The translations under genes and the position numbers were made by a program. A DNA stretch of 6,864 nucleotides from Aquirhabdus sp. (GTDB taxonomy: Bacteria; Pseudomonadota; Gammaproteobacteria; Pseudomonadales; Moraxellaceae), in the NCBI GenBank assembly GCA_030151145.1, contig JASLEL010000332.1:1-6864 (forward strand), written 5' to 3'. The notes under the pieces were generated by a model. That model did no database searches. It was not told where the DNA came from and worked only from the letters and a program-made list of their open reading frames with translations. Every line of letters begins with the position of its first letter. Position 1 is the stretch's first letter. Below are positions 1-6,305 of the stretch, piece after piece.

Positions 1-806
1 GCCAGTACCGTGGCACCGTTCTGTCGACTGCCATTGATGGTAAAGGCAGGGATATTGAACGGCACTGTCTGGGTCGCGACATTGATCCCCTGCGACTGAC
101 CCGGTACCGAGTTGATTGGTTTGTTATTACCGCAGCCCGTGGTACATAACACGATATTGGCATTGATATAGCCGTTAACCGTCTCATTACCACCGCTGTT
201 GCCTACGCCAAAGACACCCGGTTTGGTCGCAGCAGTACCACTGGTCGCAGCAATCGGCATATAGCCGCTTAAGGCATTGATCCCGTTTGGCTTCGCTGTG
301 TTCTGTCCTGCAGTCAAGAGACCCGTACTGGACTGGGCGCTGAGACGAAAGCCGACCACTTGCCGTGTAGAGAGGCTGTTCGGGTTTTTGATCGCAAGCT
401 GGATAAAAGGATTGGTCAGGATCGCATCACAGCTGGCCCGGCTGGCTCCGGCAGCACAACTGCCGATACCGGGATTGCCGCTTAAGCTTAGGGCATTAAT
501 ATCGATATCACAGCCTTTGCCATTCACGCCACCACAGCCAAGCTGGAGATGCTCGATATTGGCATTCATGGCGAGATCGGCCTTCAAACCCAGCGTAAAG
601 AAACCATAGTCCGCACTGGTGGTCCCCGAACCAGACAGTCCCGAAGGCGGTGCGGTATAGGTCGTGTAATAAGCCGCCTGCCCGGCAACTTCACTTAAGT
701 CGTTGTCTTCCAAGGGTATCATGGCATGGGTCAGCGAAGAAAAATAGCAGAAGGCAAATAGTAGCGTCACAGCACGCCAGATCATCCCTGAATCGGTCTT
801 GGACAT
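1..806 (-). CDS. Secreted/surface protein with DUF6160-like N-terminus (3' end beyond window)
   Basis: An open frame of 268 codons starts at ATG 804-806 and runs off the left edge without a stop. A strong GGAGG sits six bases before the ATG, which fixes the start. Residues 1-28 look like a signal peptide: a hydrophobic stretch at about 12-24 ends in LTHA. Next comes PLEDNDLSEVAGQA (31-44), the short 'L.D.ELS.VSGQA' element that I recall at the mature N-terminus of DUF6160 proteins in Moraxellaceae. Residues 88-111 (LQLGCGGVNGKGCDIDINAL and after), 130-155 (LTNPFIQLAIKNP, STRQVVGFRLSA) and 172-181 (KPNGINALSG) also fit that family as I remember it. The visible part is rich in Gly, Asn, Ser and Thr, suggesting an extracellular beta-rich protein. 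Biochemical function is unknown; relatives are sometimes labelled surface, pilus-associated or 'heme utilization' proteins, without evidence here. Family assignment is from memory, not a search. Confidence 0.75.
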   Translation of the reverse strand, partial: MSKTDSGMIWRAVTLLFAFCYFSSLTHAMIPLEDNDLSEVAGQAAYYTTYTAPPSGLSGSGTTSADYGFFTLGLKADLAMNANIEHLQLGCGGVNGKGCDIDINALSLSGNPGIGSCAAGASRASCDAILTNPFIQLAIKNPNSLSTRQVVGFRLSAQSSTGLLTAGQNTAKPNGINALSGYMPIAATSGTAATKPGVFGVGNSGGNETVNGYINANIVLCTTGCGNNKPINSVPGQSQGINVATQTVPFNIPAFTINGSRQNGATVL

Positions 807-817
807 CGTCGTCCTCC

Positions 818-845
818 AAAAAAGCGCTGATCAACTCCGGATCAG
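818..845 (-). promoter_or_regulatory. Terminator-like hairpin plus T6 directly before the RBS of the DUF6160-like gene
   Basis: Read on the minus strand, CTGATC (845-840), a 7-base loop (839-833) and GATCAG (832-827) form a 6-bp stem. CGC and six T's (823-818) follow, then immediately the GGAGG ribosome binding site (817-813). This is the layout of an intrinsic terminator or attenuator inside a leader. The stem is short and only half G/C, so it may be weak, or it may just be a leader hairpin. No alternative antiterminator pairing was established. Confidence 0.35.
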
Positions 846-906
846 ACGTCATGCATTCATCACGAATGTATCAATCACATACATCCACAAACTCTCAACA
901 TATCAT

Positions 907-934
907 ACTATATGATCACAATGTAAACATACAA
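907..934 (-). promoter_or_regulatory. Candidate promoter for the DUF6160-like gene
   Basis: On the minus strand TTGTAT (934-929) is followed after 16 bases by TATAGT (912-907), a 5/6 match to the -10 consensus with a 3/6 -35. Transcription would start near 900 and give a leader of roughly 95 bases. The -10 box lies inside the dyad ATCATA-N3-TATGAT (902-916), so a regulator binding there would block the promoter. The assignment rests on consensus matching alone in an AT-rich stretch, where chance matches are common. Confidence 0.3.
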
Positions 935-1124
935 TGTACAGCATCTGATCTGGCGATATTTAAAATCGCACACATCATGCTCAAGTATTTATTTTTCCAG
1001 ATGATAAAGTTATTTATATTTTTGTAATATTCGACAAAGTGCACTCGCAAACACCGGTTTAAAGTCATATCACATTGAGATATCCTGATATTTTGCGTCA
1101 ACATTTGCTCAATAAACAGCCAAC

Positions 1125-1159
1125 AAAAAGGCCTTTATGACGGATCATAAAGGCCTTTT
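1125..1159 (-). terminator. Rho-independent terminator of the outer-membrane barrel gene
   Basis: A perfect 14-bp inverted repeat (1126-1139 with 1146-1159) surrounds a 6-base loop. It begins 17 bases beyond the stop codon of the gene ending at 1176. On the minus strand the descending arm ends in a run of five T's (1129-1125), as expected of an intrinsic terminator. The arms have complementary A and T ends, so it could also work weakly on the plus strand. Confidence 0.9.
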
Positions 1160-1175
1160 AAATATGCACAGCATC

Positions 1176-1934
1176 TCACCATGTTCTGAGATAGCCCAGA
1201 TAAGCCATCATCTGATCATTCTGCGCTACATGGCGAAAGCCACGACCGACAGAAAAGAGAATATGGTTCTTCTCATCCAGATTATAGTTACCGCCGACAT
1301 TAAATCCAGCACTGTCGCCCTGCCCTACGCTGGCCTCTGTGCTATAAAACAGCTCACCACCCAGCGTCAGCGCATCAGAGAGGTCTTTCTGCACCTGCCA
1401 GCCAAAGAACCAATGATTGCGTTGCCCCACAGCCGGATTGATCCAATAGCCACCCCCACCATAGCTCTGCCAGCTCCCCCAATGTTTCTGCAGCCAGAGC
1501 GGCAGAAAGACCTGCGTCCTGCCATTGCCCAGACCCCGATTCGTATCGCCCGTGGGTAGCTCAATCGCCGGATAGACCGCTGCCATCGGCTGATGGTCAC
1601 CCTCCTCCAAAATGCGATACTTCACCCCCAGCTCAGTATCGCCATAGCCATACTGGCGGGGGCCTGCCGCAGGGGCATTCAGCATCAGCGGCATCTGGAT
1701 ATGCAACTGCACATCAGGTACCGGACCAAAGTTAAACTCCACATAAGGCGCAGCGCCGGCCCAGCCATCGCGGGTCTTGGTCTGCTGCATGGCGATATAC
1801 ATTTCGTGGTGCTGGTATTCTACCGGCTCTGGATCATCCGTCAGAAAGGGCGCACCGGCATGGGCACTCAAAGCAAGCCCTCCGCCCAGACAAAGCGCAG
1901 CCCACGGCAGCAAGCCGCGATGAAATCGTGTCAT
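1176..1934 (-). CDS. Outer-membrane beta-barrel 'transporter' (MetA-pathway phenol-degradation-like family)
   Basis: The product is 252 residues. Residues 1-26 are a signal peptide (basic start, hydrophobic 8-22, SAHA before the cut) and the mature chain opens GAPFLTDDPEPVEY. That opening, together with VYPAIELPTGD (120-130), GNGRTQVFLPLWLQK (136-150) and alternating polar/aromatic strands such as FGWQVQKDL and LGGELFYST, is characteristic of the large 'transporter' family Pfam labels Putative MetA-pathway of phenol degradation (PF13557). The chain ends in Trp, consistent with the C-terminal aromatic residue that outer-membrane barrels use for assembly. Members are poorly characterised; some are presumed channels for hydrophobic or aromatic compounds, and no substrate can be read here. 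An in-frame TTG at 1943 would add three residues. I prefer ATG 1934 because it gives a standard signal peptide, with a weak GAG before it. It has its own terminator and no partner genes beside it. Confidence 0.82.
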   Translation of the reverse strand: MTRFHRGLLPWAALCLGGGLALSAHAGAPFLTDDPEPVEYQHHEMYIAMQQTKTRDGWAGAAPYVEFNFGPVPDVQLHIQMPLMLNAPAAGPRQYGYGDTELGVKYRILEEGDHQPMAAVYPAIELPTGDTNRGLGNGRTQVFLPLWLQKHWGSWQSYGGGGYWINPAVGQRNHWFFGWQVQKDLSDALTLGGELFYSTEASVGQGDSAGFNVGGNYNLDEKNHILFSVGRGFRHVAQNDQMMAYLGYLRTW

Positions 1935-1960
1935 GGCACTCAAAGATCAATTCAGAATAA

Positions 1961-1986
1961 AGATAAAGGTGCTCAAGACGAGCACC
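1961..1986 (-). terminator. Probable intrinsic terminator of the GT41 gene
   Basis: On the minus strand GGTGCTC (1986-1980), loop GTCTT, then GAGCACC (1974-1968) form a perfect 7-bp stem. The T-rich tail TTTATCT follows (1967-1961). It lies about 70 bases beyond the stop of the glycosyltransferase gene and 34 bases before the ATG of the barrel gene. If the barrel gene has its own promoter it must lie close to or inside this structure, or the gene is fed by read-through. Confidence 0.65.
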
Positions 1987-2057
1987 AACGAGACATTACG
2001 CTACATCCTGAGACTTAGCTTACGAATAGCTGCCGCCTCATCGGCTCTGCTACGACG

Positions 2058-3653
2058 CTACGCAGACCGCTTGGCCTGCCAGATGCCCTCTAGTGCATGC
2101 GCCACATCGGCAGCAAAGCGCTCAGCATCAAACACCGGACTCAGCCGGACCTGCTCACGCAACCGCGCACGCAGATCGGCAAGTGCTTGACGCTGGGCCT
2201 GATCGGCATTGCCCCAAGCGATGGCCTGACGGATATAGCTCTCCAGATCATGCGTCACCCAGTCCGCAAGACCGGCATTCATCAAGAGCGCCTCGCCCTG
2301 ACGGCTGACCATGCCCGGCAGTGCCAGCGTCAGCGTCGGCACCCCCATCCATAGGGCCTCTGCCGTCGTGGTCCCACCGGGAAAGTGGAAGGTATCCAAG
2401 AGCACATCGACCTCGGCATAAGAGGCCAGATAGACCTCGCGTGACGTCGTACCGACCAGCGTTACACGAGGCAGTGCAATGCCTTGCGTCTGCAGGCGGC
2501 GAATGAACTGCGCCTTGATACGGGCATCATCCAGATCTTTAGACTGTATCCGCAGACGTGCATCGGGGCAGGCCGCCAGTATCCGCGCCCACGCCGACAG
2601 CACGCTGTCGTTGACCTTATGCAGCATTTGATAGCAGCCAAACACCACACCCGACTGACTGAGCGAAGGCGGTGGACTGACCTCGGGCACGTCCTCAGGA
2701 ACCGAGAAGCAATAGCGCAGATTGGGCAGACGCCAGACACGTTCGCTAAAGCGTGAGGCTTCATCCTCAGGGACTGTGATGGGATCGGCGATGACATAGT
2801 CCATCCGCGACAGACCCGTCGATGCCCAGTAACCCAGCCACGAGACCTGCGCGGGTGCCGCACGACGCGCAAAGACAGGCAAACGATGCCCGCGCGTATG
2901 ACCGGCCAGATCAATCAGGATATCGATACGGTCGGTCTTGATCTGCGCCGCCAGACGCTCATCACTCCACTGATCGACCCGATACCAGCCATCAAAATAA
3001 TCACTCAGGCGAAAGGTATAGTCATCCTGCACCTGATGGTTGTAGTAGGCAATCAACTGCAAGCGATCATCGATGCCCGGCAGGCGGCGCAAGGCATCCA
3101 GCGTACTTTCCAAAAAATAGCCAACTGGATGAGAGCGAAAATCCGCCGAAACAAAGCCGATCTTGAGAGGCTGATGCGGTTTGAGTATAAACGTGGGCTC
3201 TTGCGCATGTTTGGACTCATAGTACATCCGATACAGCGCCTGCGCTTCTGCGAGCCGCGATGCATCAAAGGGATCACGCATATCCTGCAGGGCAAAGAGA
3301 TTACCAAAAGCGGCCTCAGCCAGTTGATCCTCATGACAGTTGCCAATAGCCTGCACATAAGCCGCATGTGCAGCTTCAGTCTCGCCACTGCGCTCATGCG
3401 CCAGTGCCAGATTATAAAAGGCTTCAGCGGATTCAGGCCGGGCGGCAGTCGCCTTGAGCAGATTGTCCCGTGCAGCGGTCACATGACCGGTCTGTAGAAA
3501 TGCCGATCCCAGCTGAAAAAAACTGTCAAAGCCAGGATCACGCCAAGCCGCCAATTGCAGCGCCGTATGGATACCGGGCAATTGAGCCATGGTCGCTAAG
3601 GCAGGATCTATGATGGATTTTTTGGAAGGTTTGATGGAGTTAGGCTGCGTCAT
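2058..3653 (-). CDS. TPR-containing GT41 glycosyltransferase (SPINDLY / O-GlcNAc transferase-like)
   Basis: From ATG 3653 the product is 531 residues. Two TPR-like helical repeats span about 43-75 and 76-108 (FFQLGSAFLQTG, AFYNLALAHERSG). The catalytic half runs from about 162 to the end with GT41 landmarks. GFVSADFRSHPVGYF (166-180) contains His175, aligning with the conserved His498 of human OGT. DILIDLAGHTRG (244-255), then QVSWLGYWASTGLSRMDYVI (269-288), follow. FGCYQMLHKVND (338-349) has Lys346 aligning with OGT Lys842, which contacts the nucleotide-sugar. Last is FPGGTTTAEALWMGVPTLTL (424-443). All expected key residues are present, so it looks active. GT41 enzymes transfer a sugar to Ser/Thr (GlcNAc in OGT, fucose in plant SPINDLY); donor and target cannot be deduced here. 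No signal peptide, hence cytoplasmic. No flagellin or adhesin substrate is adjacent. GTG 3698 would add 15 residues; ATG is preferred although AGGA lies a long 13 bases upstream. Confidence 0.9.
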   Translation of the reverse strand: MTQPNSIKPSKKSIIDPALATMAQLPGIHTALQLAAWRDPGFDSFFQLGSAFLQTGHVTAARDNLLKATAARPESAEAFYNLALAHERSGETEAAHAAYVQAIGNCHEDQLAEAAFGNLFALQDMRDPFDASRLAEAQALYRMYYESKHAQEPTFILKPHQPLKIGFVSADFRSHPVGYFLESTLDALRRLPGIDDRLQLIAYYNHQVQDDYTFRLSDYFDGWYRVDQWSDERLAAQIKTDRIDILIDLAGHTRGHRLPVFARRAAPAQVSWLGYWASTGLSRMDYVIADPITVPEDEASRFSERVWRLPNLRYCFSVPEDVPEVSPPPSLSQSGVVFGCYQMLHKVNDSVLSAWARILAACPDARLRIQSKDLDDARIKAQFIRRLQTQGIALPRVTLVGTTSREVYLASYAEVDVLLDTFHFPGGTTTAEALWMGVPTLTLALPGMVSRQGEALLMNAGLADWVTHDLESYIRQAIAWGNADQAQRQALADLRARLREQVRLSPVFDAERFAADVAHALEGIWQAKRSA

Positions 3654-3691
3654 GAGCAAAAGATCGTCCTGAATCGGGGCAACGCGACATC

Positions 3692-3711
3692 TGGGCACTT
3701 TAGCATGCCCA
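3692..3711 (-). other. Small hairpin in the leader of the GT41 gene
   Basis: TGGGCA (3692-3697) and TGCCCA (3706-3711) are perfect inverted arms around 8 bases, forming a 6-bp G/C-rich stem about 40 bases before the ATG at 3653. The alternative GTG start (3698-3696) lies at its downstream edge, so the hairpin would hinder that start. No T-run follows, so it is not a terminator. A regulatory role is only a possibility. Confidence 0.3.
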
Positions 3712-3726
3712 GATTAACGCCAGCAA

Positions 3727-3767
3727 CGGCAGTTGATTGATGAAGGCACTCAACCAATCAACTGCCG
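3727..3767 (-). terminator. 13-bp perfect inverted repeat downstream of the sedolisin gene
   Basis: CGGCAGTTGATTG (3727-3739) is exactly repeated in inverse at 3755-3767 around a 15-base loop, beginning 32 bases past the stop codon at 3800. The position and stem length suit a terminator or a 3'-end stabilising hairpin for the peptidase mRNA. On the minus strand the following bases (TTGCTGGCGTT) are not a proper T-run, so termination may need Rho, or the element may be a dispersed palindrome or protein-binding site. Confidence 0.5.
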
Positions 3768-3799
3768 CGCAACCCGGACCAAGACCCGTCCGATGTCGA

Positions 3800-5992
3800 T
3801 CAGAAGTTGGCCAGTAACTGACTCACATTGGGTGCGCCCAGTCCGCTGACATCATCAAAACCGGGACCGGCGAGATTTAACGGACCATTGCTGATCACAT
3901 TATTGCTGCCCGTGATGATGTCATAAAAACCGGCCGAAGCATGCTGTTTATACGTCTGATACAGCAGCCCGTTAAAACCACCCGATGTACTCTTGACCAG
4001 TGCAGGCAATGAGCTGCCTTTATTCGCCAGATACTGTGCAAACACGGCACTGATACCGGCCCAGATCGGTGAGGCAACACTGGTGCCGCCCGTCATCACC
4101 CAGCGTTGTTTATAATAGACACCCACGGCACTGTTCTGAAAATCCGCCACAGCAGCCACATCCGGTGTCGCCCGCATATTGCCGTTCATCCCCAGAACGC
4201 TGTTTGTGGACAGCAGTGCTGACTGCCATGTCGGCATGATGCCATAGCTGCTGGCACCGCCACCGGTAAACTGCCATGCCGTCTCGCTTTGTGACGAGGT
4301 CCATGGAATCGTGTTGATACGGGTACCACCCACGGCAGTGACATACGGCGACGCTGCCGGATATCCCAGAAGATTGCCACCACCATCGCCGGTCGACGCA
4401 AAGAAAATCATGCCCTTCGCCTGAGCATTGGCAAACTGCGTATCCTGCGTGTTCACTTGAGCCGCACTGCTCATATACAGGATGTTATTGGGAGAACCAA
4501 AACTCATGGATACCGCCGTCACGTCCGGCATGGCCGCCGCTTGATTAGCCGCGCTCATGAGATCTGCAAATGAGCCTGTCGCAGCCGTCACCAGAATGAT
4601 ATGTGCCTGCGGTGCAATCGCATGCACCATCTGTGTATCCAGCTCCGGCTCCGAGCCCCAATCCACACTCGTGGACGGCGTCGCGCCAGCCGGATACGTC
4701 ACTTGCTGAAAGCAACCATTGCTGCTGGTACATGCCGGCAGTTGATAAGCCTGACTGAAGGTCGTCAGATCATCTCCGACATTGCCAGTGGATGGACCAT
4801 CAATGATCGCAATAGTCTGACCTGCGCCATTCAGATTGGGCGGGATATTATAGTGTGCCGTCAGATCTGCTGGAGCCAGCGCACCGTTGGGACCTGTACC
4901 CCCAATCCCAAACATGTCGACATCCGTCAGGTTCTCCAGAGTACCGGCCTGCGAGCCTGCAACACTGGCACCCGTAATCAGGCCCTGCTGTATACTCTGG
5001 ATCGCCGTTTGATTGAGGCCGATCGTATAGTTGACGACAGAGCCGTCTGTCTGCCCATAGACATAAGGCGCACCGGCTTTATGGACCTCACCCAGATACA
5101 CTTGGCCATTCATCTGAAAGAAGATGCGACGAACCTGTGTTTTGCTATTCAAAGGCGCATTAGAGATCCACATGGACACGCCCTGAACCGTACTGATTGT
5201 GCCATTGGCGGCCAAATCGATTTCATCAGGATGGGTCGTCGAATTATTATTGTAGAGCGTATGAGGAAACAGCGTGCTTAAGCTGGTCGCACTACAGGGC
5301 GCAGGACTCGTGATCGGCGTGGTTCCGTCGCAATTCAGCACGACATAATAATCCGCAATCGCCTGTCCCTGCCGCTTGGTATAAAAAGATCCCGGCAGCC
5401 ATTGCGCATTGGCGGCAAAGTTATTGCCCGTCACCCAATTGTCAAAAGGATACTGGGCCTGCAACTCCGCCGGGGTATTATCGATCATGCCGGATAACGA
5501 GACCTGACTGAAGTTGGAAAACTGATTACTCTGGACGATCTGACCATTATCAGACAGATAGTCTACCCGCACACCACCATTGACATAGCTGATCTGACGC
5601 TGCGCTGTGTTCAATCGCGACAGGATTTGCCCATTCAAGAAATAATAAGTCGGTGCCACACCAGGCACCGGCAAGGCGGCATCCATCGTATTGGTATAGG
5701 GTGTTTCAAGCTGGGGGCCGTAGGCTGGTGATATCTGTAGATTGCCCGTAGAGGTGGCGAAGATGAAATTGCTATTCGGTACGAGATTCCCGCCACCGTA
5801 CGGAAAATTACTACTAATATTAAAAGAGCCCCCTTTCAGTTCGAGATTCTCATAAATCTGCTGATCGGCACTCAACGTAACCGGAGGTGTTGCACTTGCA
5901 CTGCCCCCTCCGCCGCCACCGCCACACGCACTGAGCACGGCACTGAACATCGACAGCAAAGACAGACGAAAAAATAAACTCTTGTTATCCAT
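3800..5992 (-). CDS. Lipoprotein sedolisin-type serine-carboxyl peptidase (family S53)
   Basis: The product is 730 residues. A lipoprotein signal ends in the lipobox LSAC (Cys23), followed by seven glycines as a tether. Gly at +2 predicts outer-membrane sorting. The catalytic domain spans roughly 370-730. Glu448 and Asp452 (EPELD) match the E-x-x-x-D pair of sedolisin and kumamolisin, Asp536 in STGDGGG matches the oxyanion Asp, and Ser638 in GGTSVASP is the nucleophile. Asp691-Ile692 and Gly709, Gly711, Asp713 (AGPGFDD) form the family's calcium site. All key residues are present, so an active endopeptidase, usually acid-tolerant in this family, is expected. Residues about 45-350 form a long, apparently beta-rich region that I cannot recognise as the usual pro-kumamolisin prodomain. 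Cys221/Cys233 and Cys421/Cys427 could form disulfides. ATG 5992 has a weak AAAGA eight bases upstream. The gene stands alone, so its role (nutrition, surface processing) is open. Confidence 0.93.
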   Translation of the reverse strand: MDNKSLFFRLSLLSMFSAVLSACGGGGGGGSASATPPVTLSADQQIYENLELKGGSFNISSNFPYGGGNLVPNSNFIFATSTGNLQISPAYGPQLETPYTNTMDAALPVPGVAPTYYFLNGQILSRLNTAQRQISYVNGGVRVDYLSDNGQIVQSNQFSNFSQVSLSGMIDNTPAELQAQYPFDNWVTGNNFAANAQWLPGSFYTKRQGQAIADYYVVLNCDGTTPITSPAPCSATSLSTLFPHTLYNNNSTTHPDEIDLAANGTISTVQGVSMWISNAPLNSKTQVRRIFFQMNGQVYLGEVHKAGAPYVYGQTDGSVVNYTIGLNQTAIQSIQQGLITGASVAGSQAGTLENLTDVDMFGIGGTGPNGALAPADLTAHYNIPPNLNGAGQTIAIIDGPSTGNVGDDLTTFSQAYQLPACTSSNGCFQQVTYPAGATPSTSVDWGSEPELDTQMVHAIAPQAHIILVTAATGSFADLMSAANQAAAMPDVTAVSMSFGSPNNILYMSSAAQVNTQDTQFANAQAKGMIFFASTGDGGGNLLGYPAASPYVTAVGGTRINTIPWTSSQSETAWQFTGGGASSYGIMPTWQSALLSTNSVLGMNGNMRATPDVAAVADFQNSAVGVYYKQRWVMTGGTSVASPIWAGISAVFAQYLANKGSSLPALVKSTSGGFNGLLYQTYKQHASAGFYDIITGSNNVISNGPLNLAGPGFDDVSGLGAPNVSQLLANF

Positions 5993-6165
5993 ATATTAAT
6001 TCTTTAAGACAAATGGTCAATCGCTATAGCGGCCTGCTAACGCCGCGCCCCCTACCCCATGATCCGGATGATCTCACGCCGTCCTTGATACACGTTTCGT
6101 CAAGATGTGCTTTCCTTCACGGCCCATCCTGACACTGGACCATGCGATCAAAAAACTACACGATG

Positions 6166-6193
6166 ATTATGCAATAAAGATGAAAGCATGCAA
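6166..6193 (-). promoter_or_regulatory. Candidate promoter for the sedolisin gene
   Basis: On the minus strand TTGCAT (6193-6188) is separated by 16 bases from CATAAT (6171-6166), a 5/6 -10 match in a locally A/T-rich stretch. Transcription would begin near 6159 and leave a leader of about 165 bases before ATG 5992, long enough for regulation in the leader. It lies downstream of the preceding gene's terminator, as an independent promoter should. The evidence is consensus match and position only. Confidence 0.3.
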
Positions 6194-6233
6194 AATGAAT
6201 TATTTATGTGCTCGCTGTGGCCCATACGCATCA

Positions 6234-6260
6234 AACCCTCGCCTATGGCAGGCGAAGGTT
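6234..6260 (-). terminator. Probable terminator of the small secreted protein gene
   Basis: Arms 6250-6260 and 6234-6244 pair over 11 positions on the minus-strand transcript, ten Watson-Crick and one G-U, around a 5-base loop. The stem starts 45 bases beyond the stop at 6306 and is preceded by an A-rich stretch. The U-run after it is short (three T's, two of them in the stem). On the plus strand the same hairpin has one mismatch and a T-rich stretch further on, so a bidirectional role is possible. Confidence 0.6.
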
Positions 6261-6305
6261 GCTGTCTTTCTTGTTTATCTGGGCTTGTTGTTTTGAATCT
6301 GAATA

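Larger units (their letters stand above)
807..1175. other. AT-rich intergenic region
   Basis: This 369-base gap holds the terminator of the barrel gene at its right end and the promoter and leader of the DUF6160-like gene at its left. It is visibly richer in A/T than the flanking genes. Dyads are present at 827-845, 866-884 (ATGTAT-N7-ATACAT) and 902-916 (ATCATA-N3-TATGAT). A direct repeat ACAATGTA occurs at 918-925 and 931-938. Between about 940 and 1124 I see no convincing gene or RNA; the short open frames there lack ribosome binding sites or overlap the regulatory signals. Confidence 0.6.
5993..6305. other. Intergenic region upstream of the sedolisin gene
   Basis: This 313-base gap contains the terminator of the small secreted gene (6234-6260), a candidate minus-strand promoter for the sedolisin (6166-6193) and a perfect 10-base palindrome CGCTATAGCG (6022-6031) about 30 bases before the sedolisin start. 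The part from about 6032 to 6060 is G/C-rich while 6150-6215 is A/T-rich. A 63-codon plus-strand frame (6105-6296) has no ribosome binding site I can see and overlaps both signals, so I do not call it a gene. Confidence 0.55.

Noticed and set aside
916..1104. 62-codon minus-strand open frame in the AT-rich gap
   Set aside because: It has no convincing ribosome binding site and covers the promoter region of the next gene; the residues reflect A/T-rich sequence.
1137..1559. 140-codon plus-strand open frame opposite the barrel gene
   Set aside because: It starts inside the terminator hairpin and runs antisense to a gene with a clear signal peptide and family motifs.
2886..3497. 203-codon plus-strand open frame opposite the GT41 gene
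   Set aside because: It is antisense to conserved glycosyltransferase sequence, with no recognisable motif or ribosome binding site.
4601..5281. 226-codon plus-strand open frame opposite the sedolisin gene
   Set aside because: It lies wholly antisense to a peptidase with all catalytic residues; its translation is low-complexity and matches no family I know. It is a by-product of codon usage on the other strand.
1176..5992. The peptidase, glycosyltransferase and barrel as one secretion or modification system
   Set aside because: They lie on the same strand, but each is followed by a hairpin terminator and they are separated by more than 120 bases; no motif links their functions.
5992..6020. 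TTGACC-N17-AATATA as promoter of the sedolisin gene
   Set aside because: The match and spacing are good, but the -10 would overlap the ATG, so transcription would start inside the signal-peptide codons.
6105..6296. 63-codon plus-strand open frame in the gap before the sedolisin gene
   Set aside because: No ribosome binding site was seen, and it overlaps a terminator and a candidate promoter. The hydrophobic C-terminal end and the two CxxC-like cysteines are too little to support a gene.
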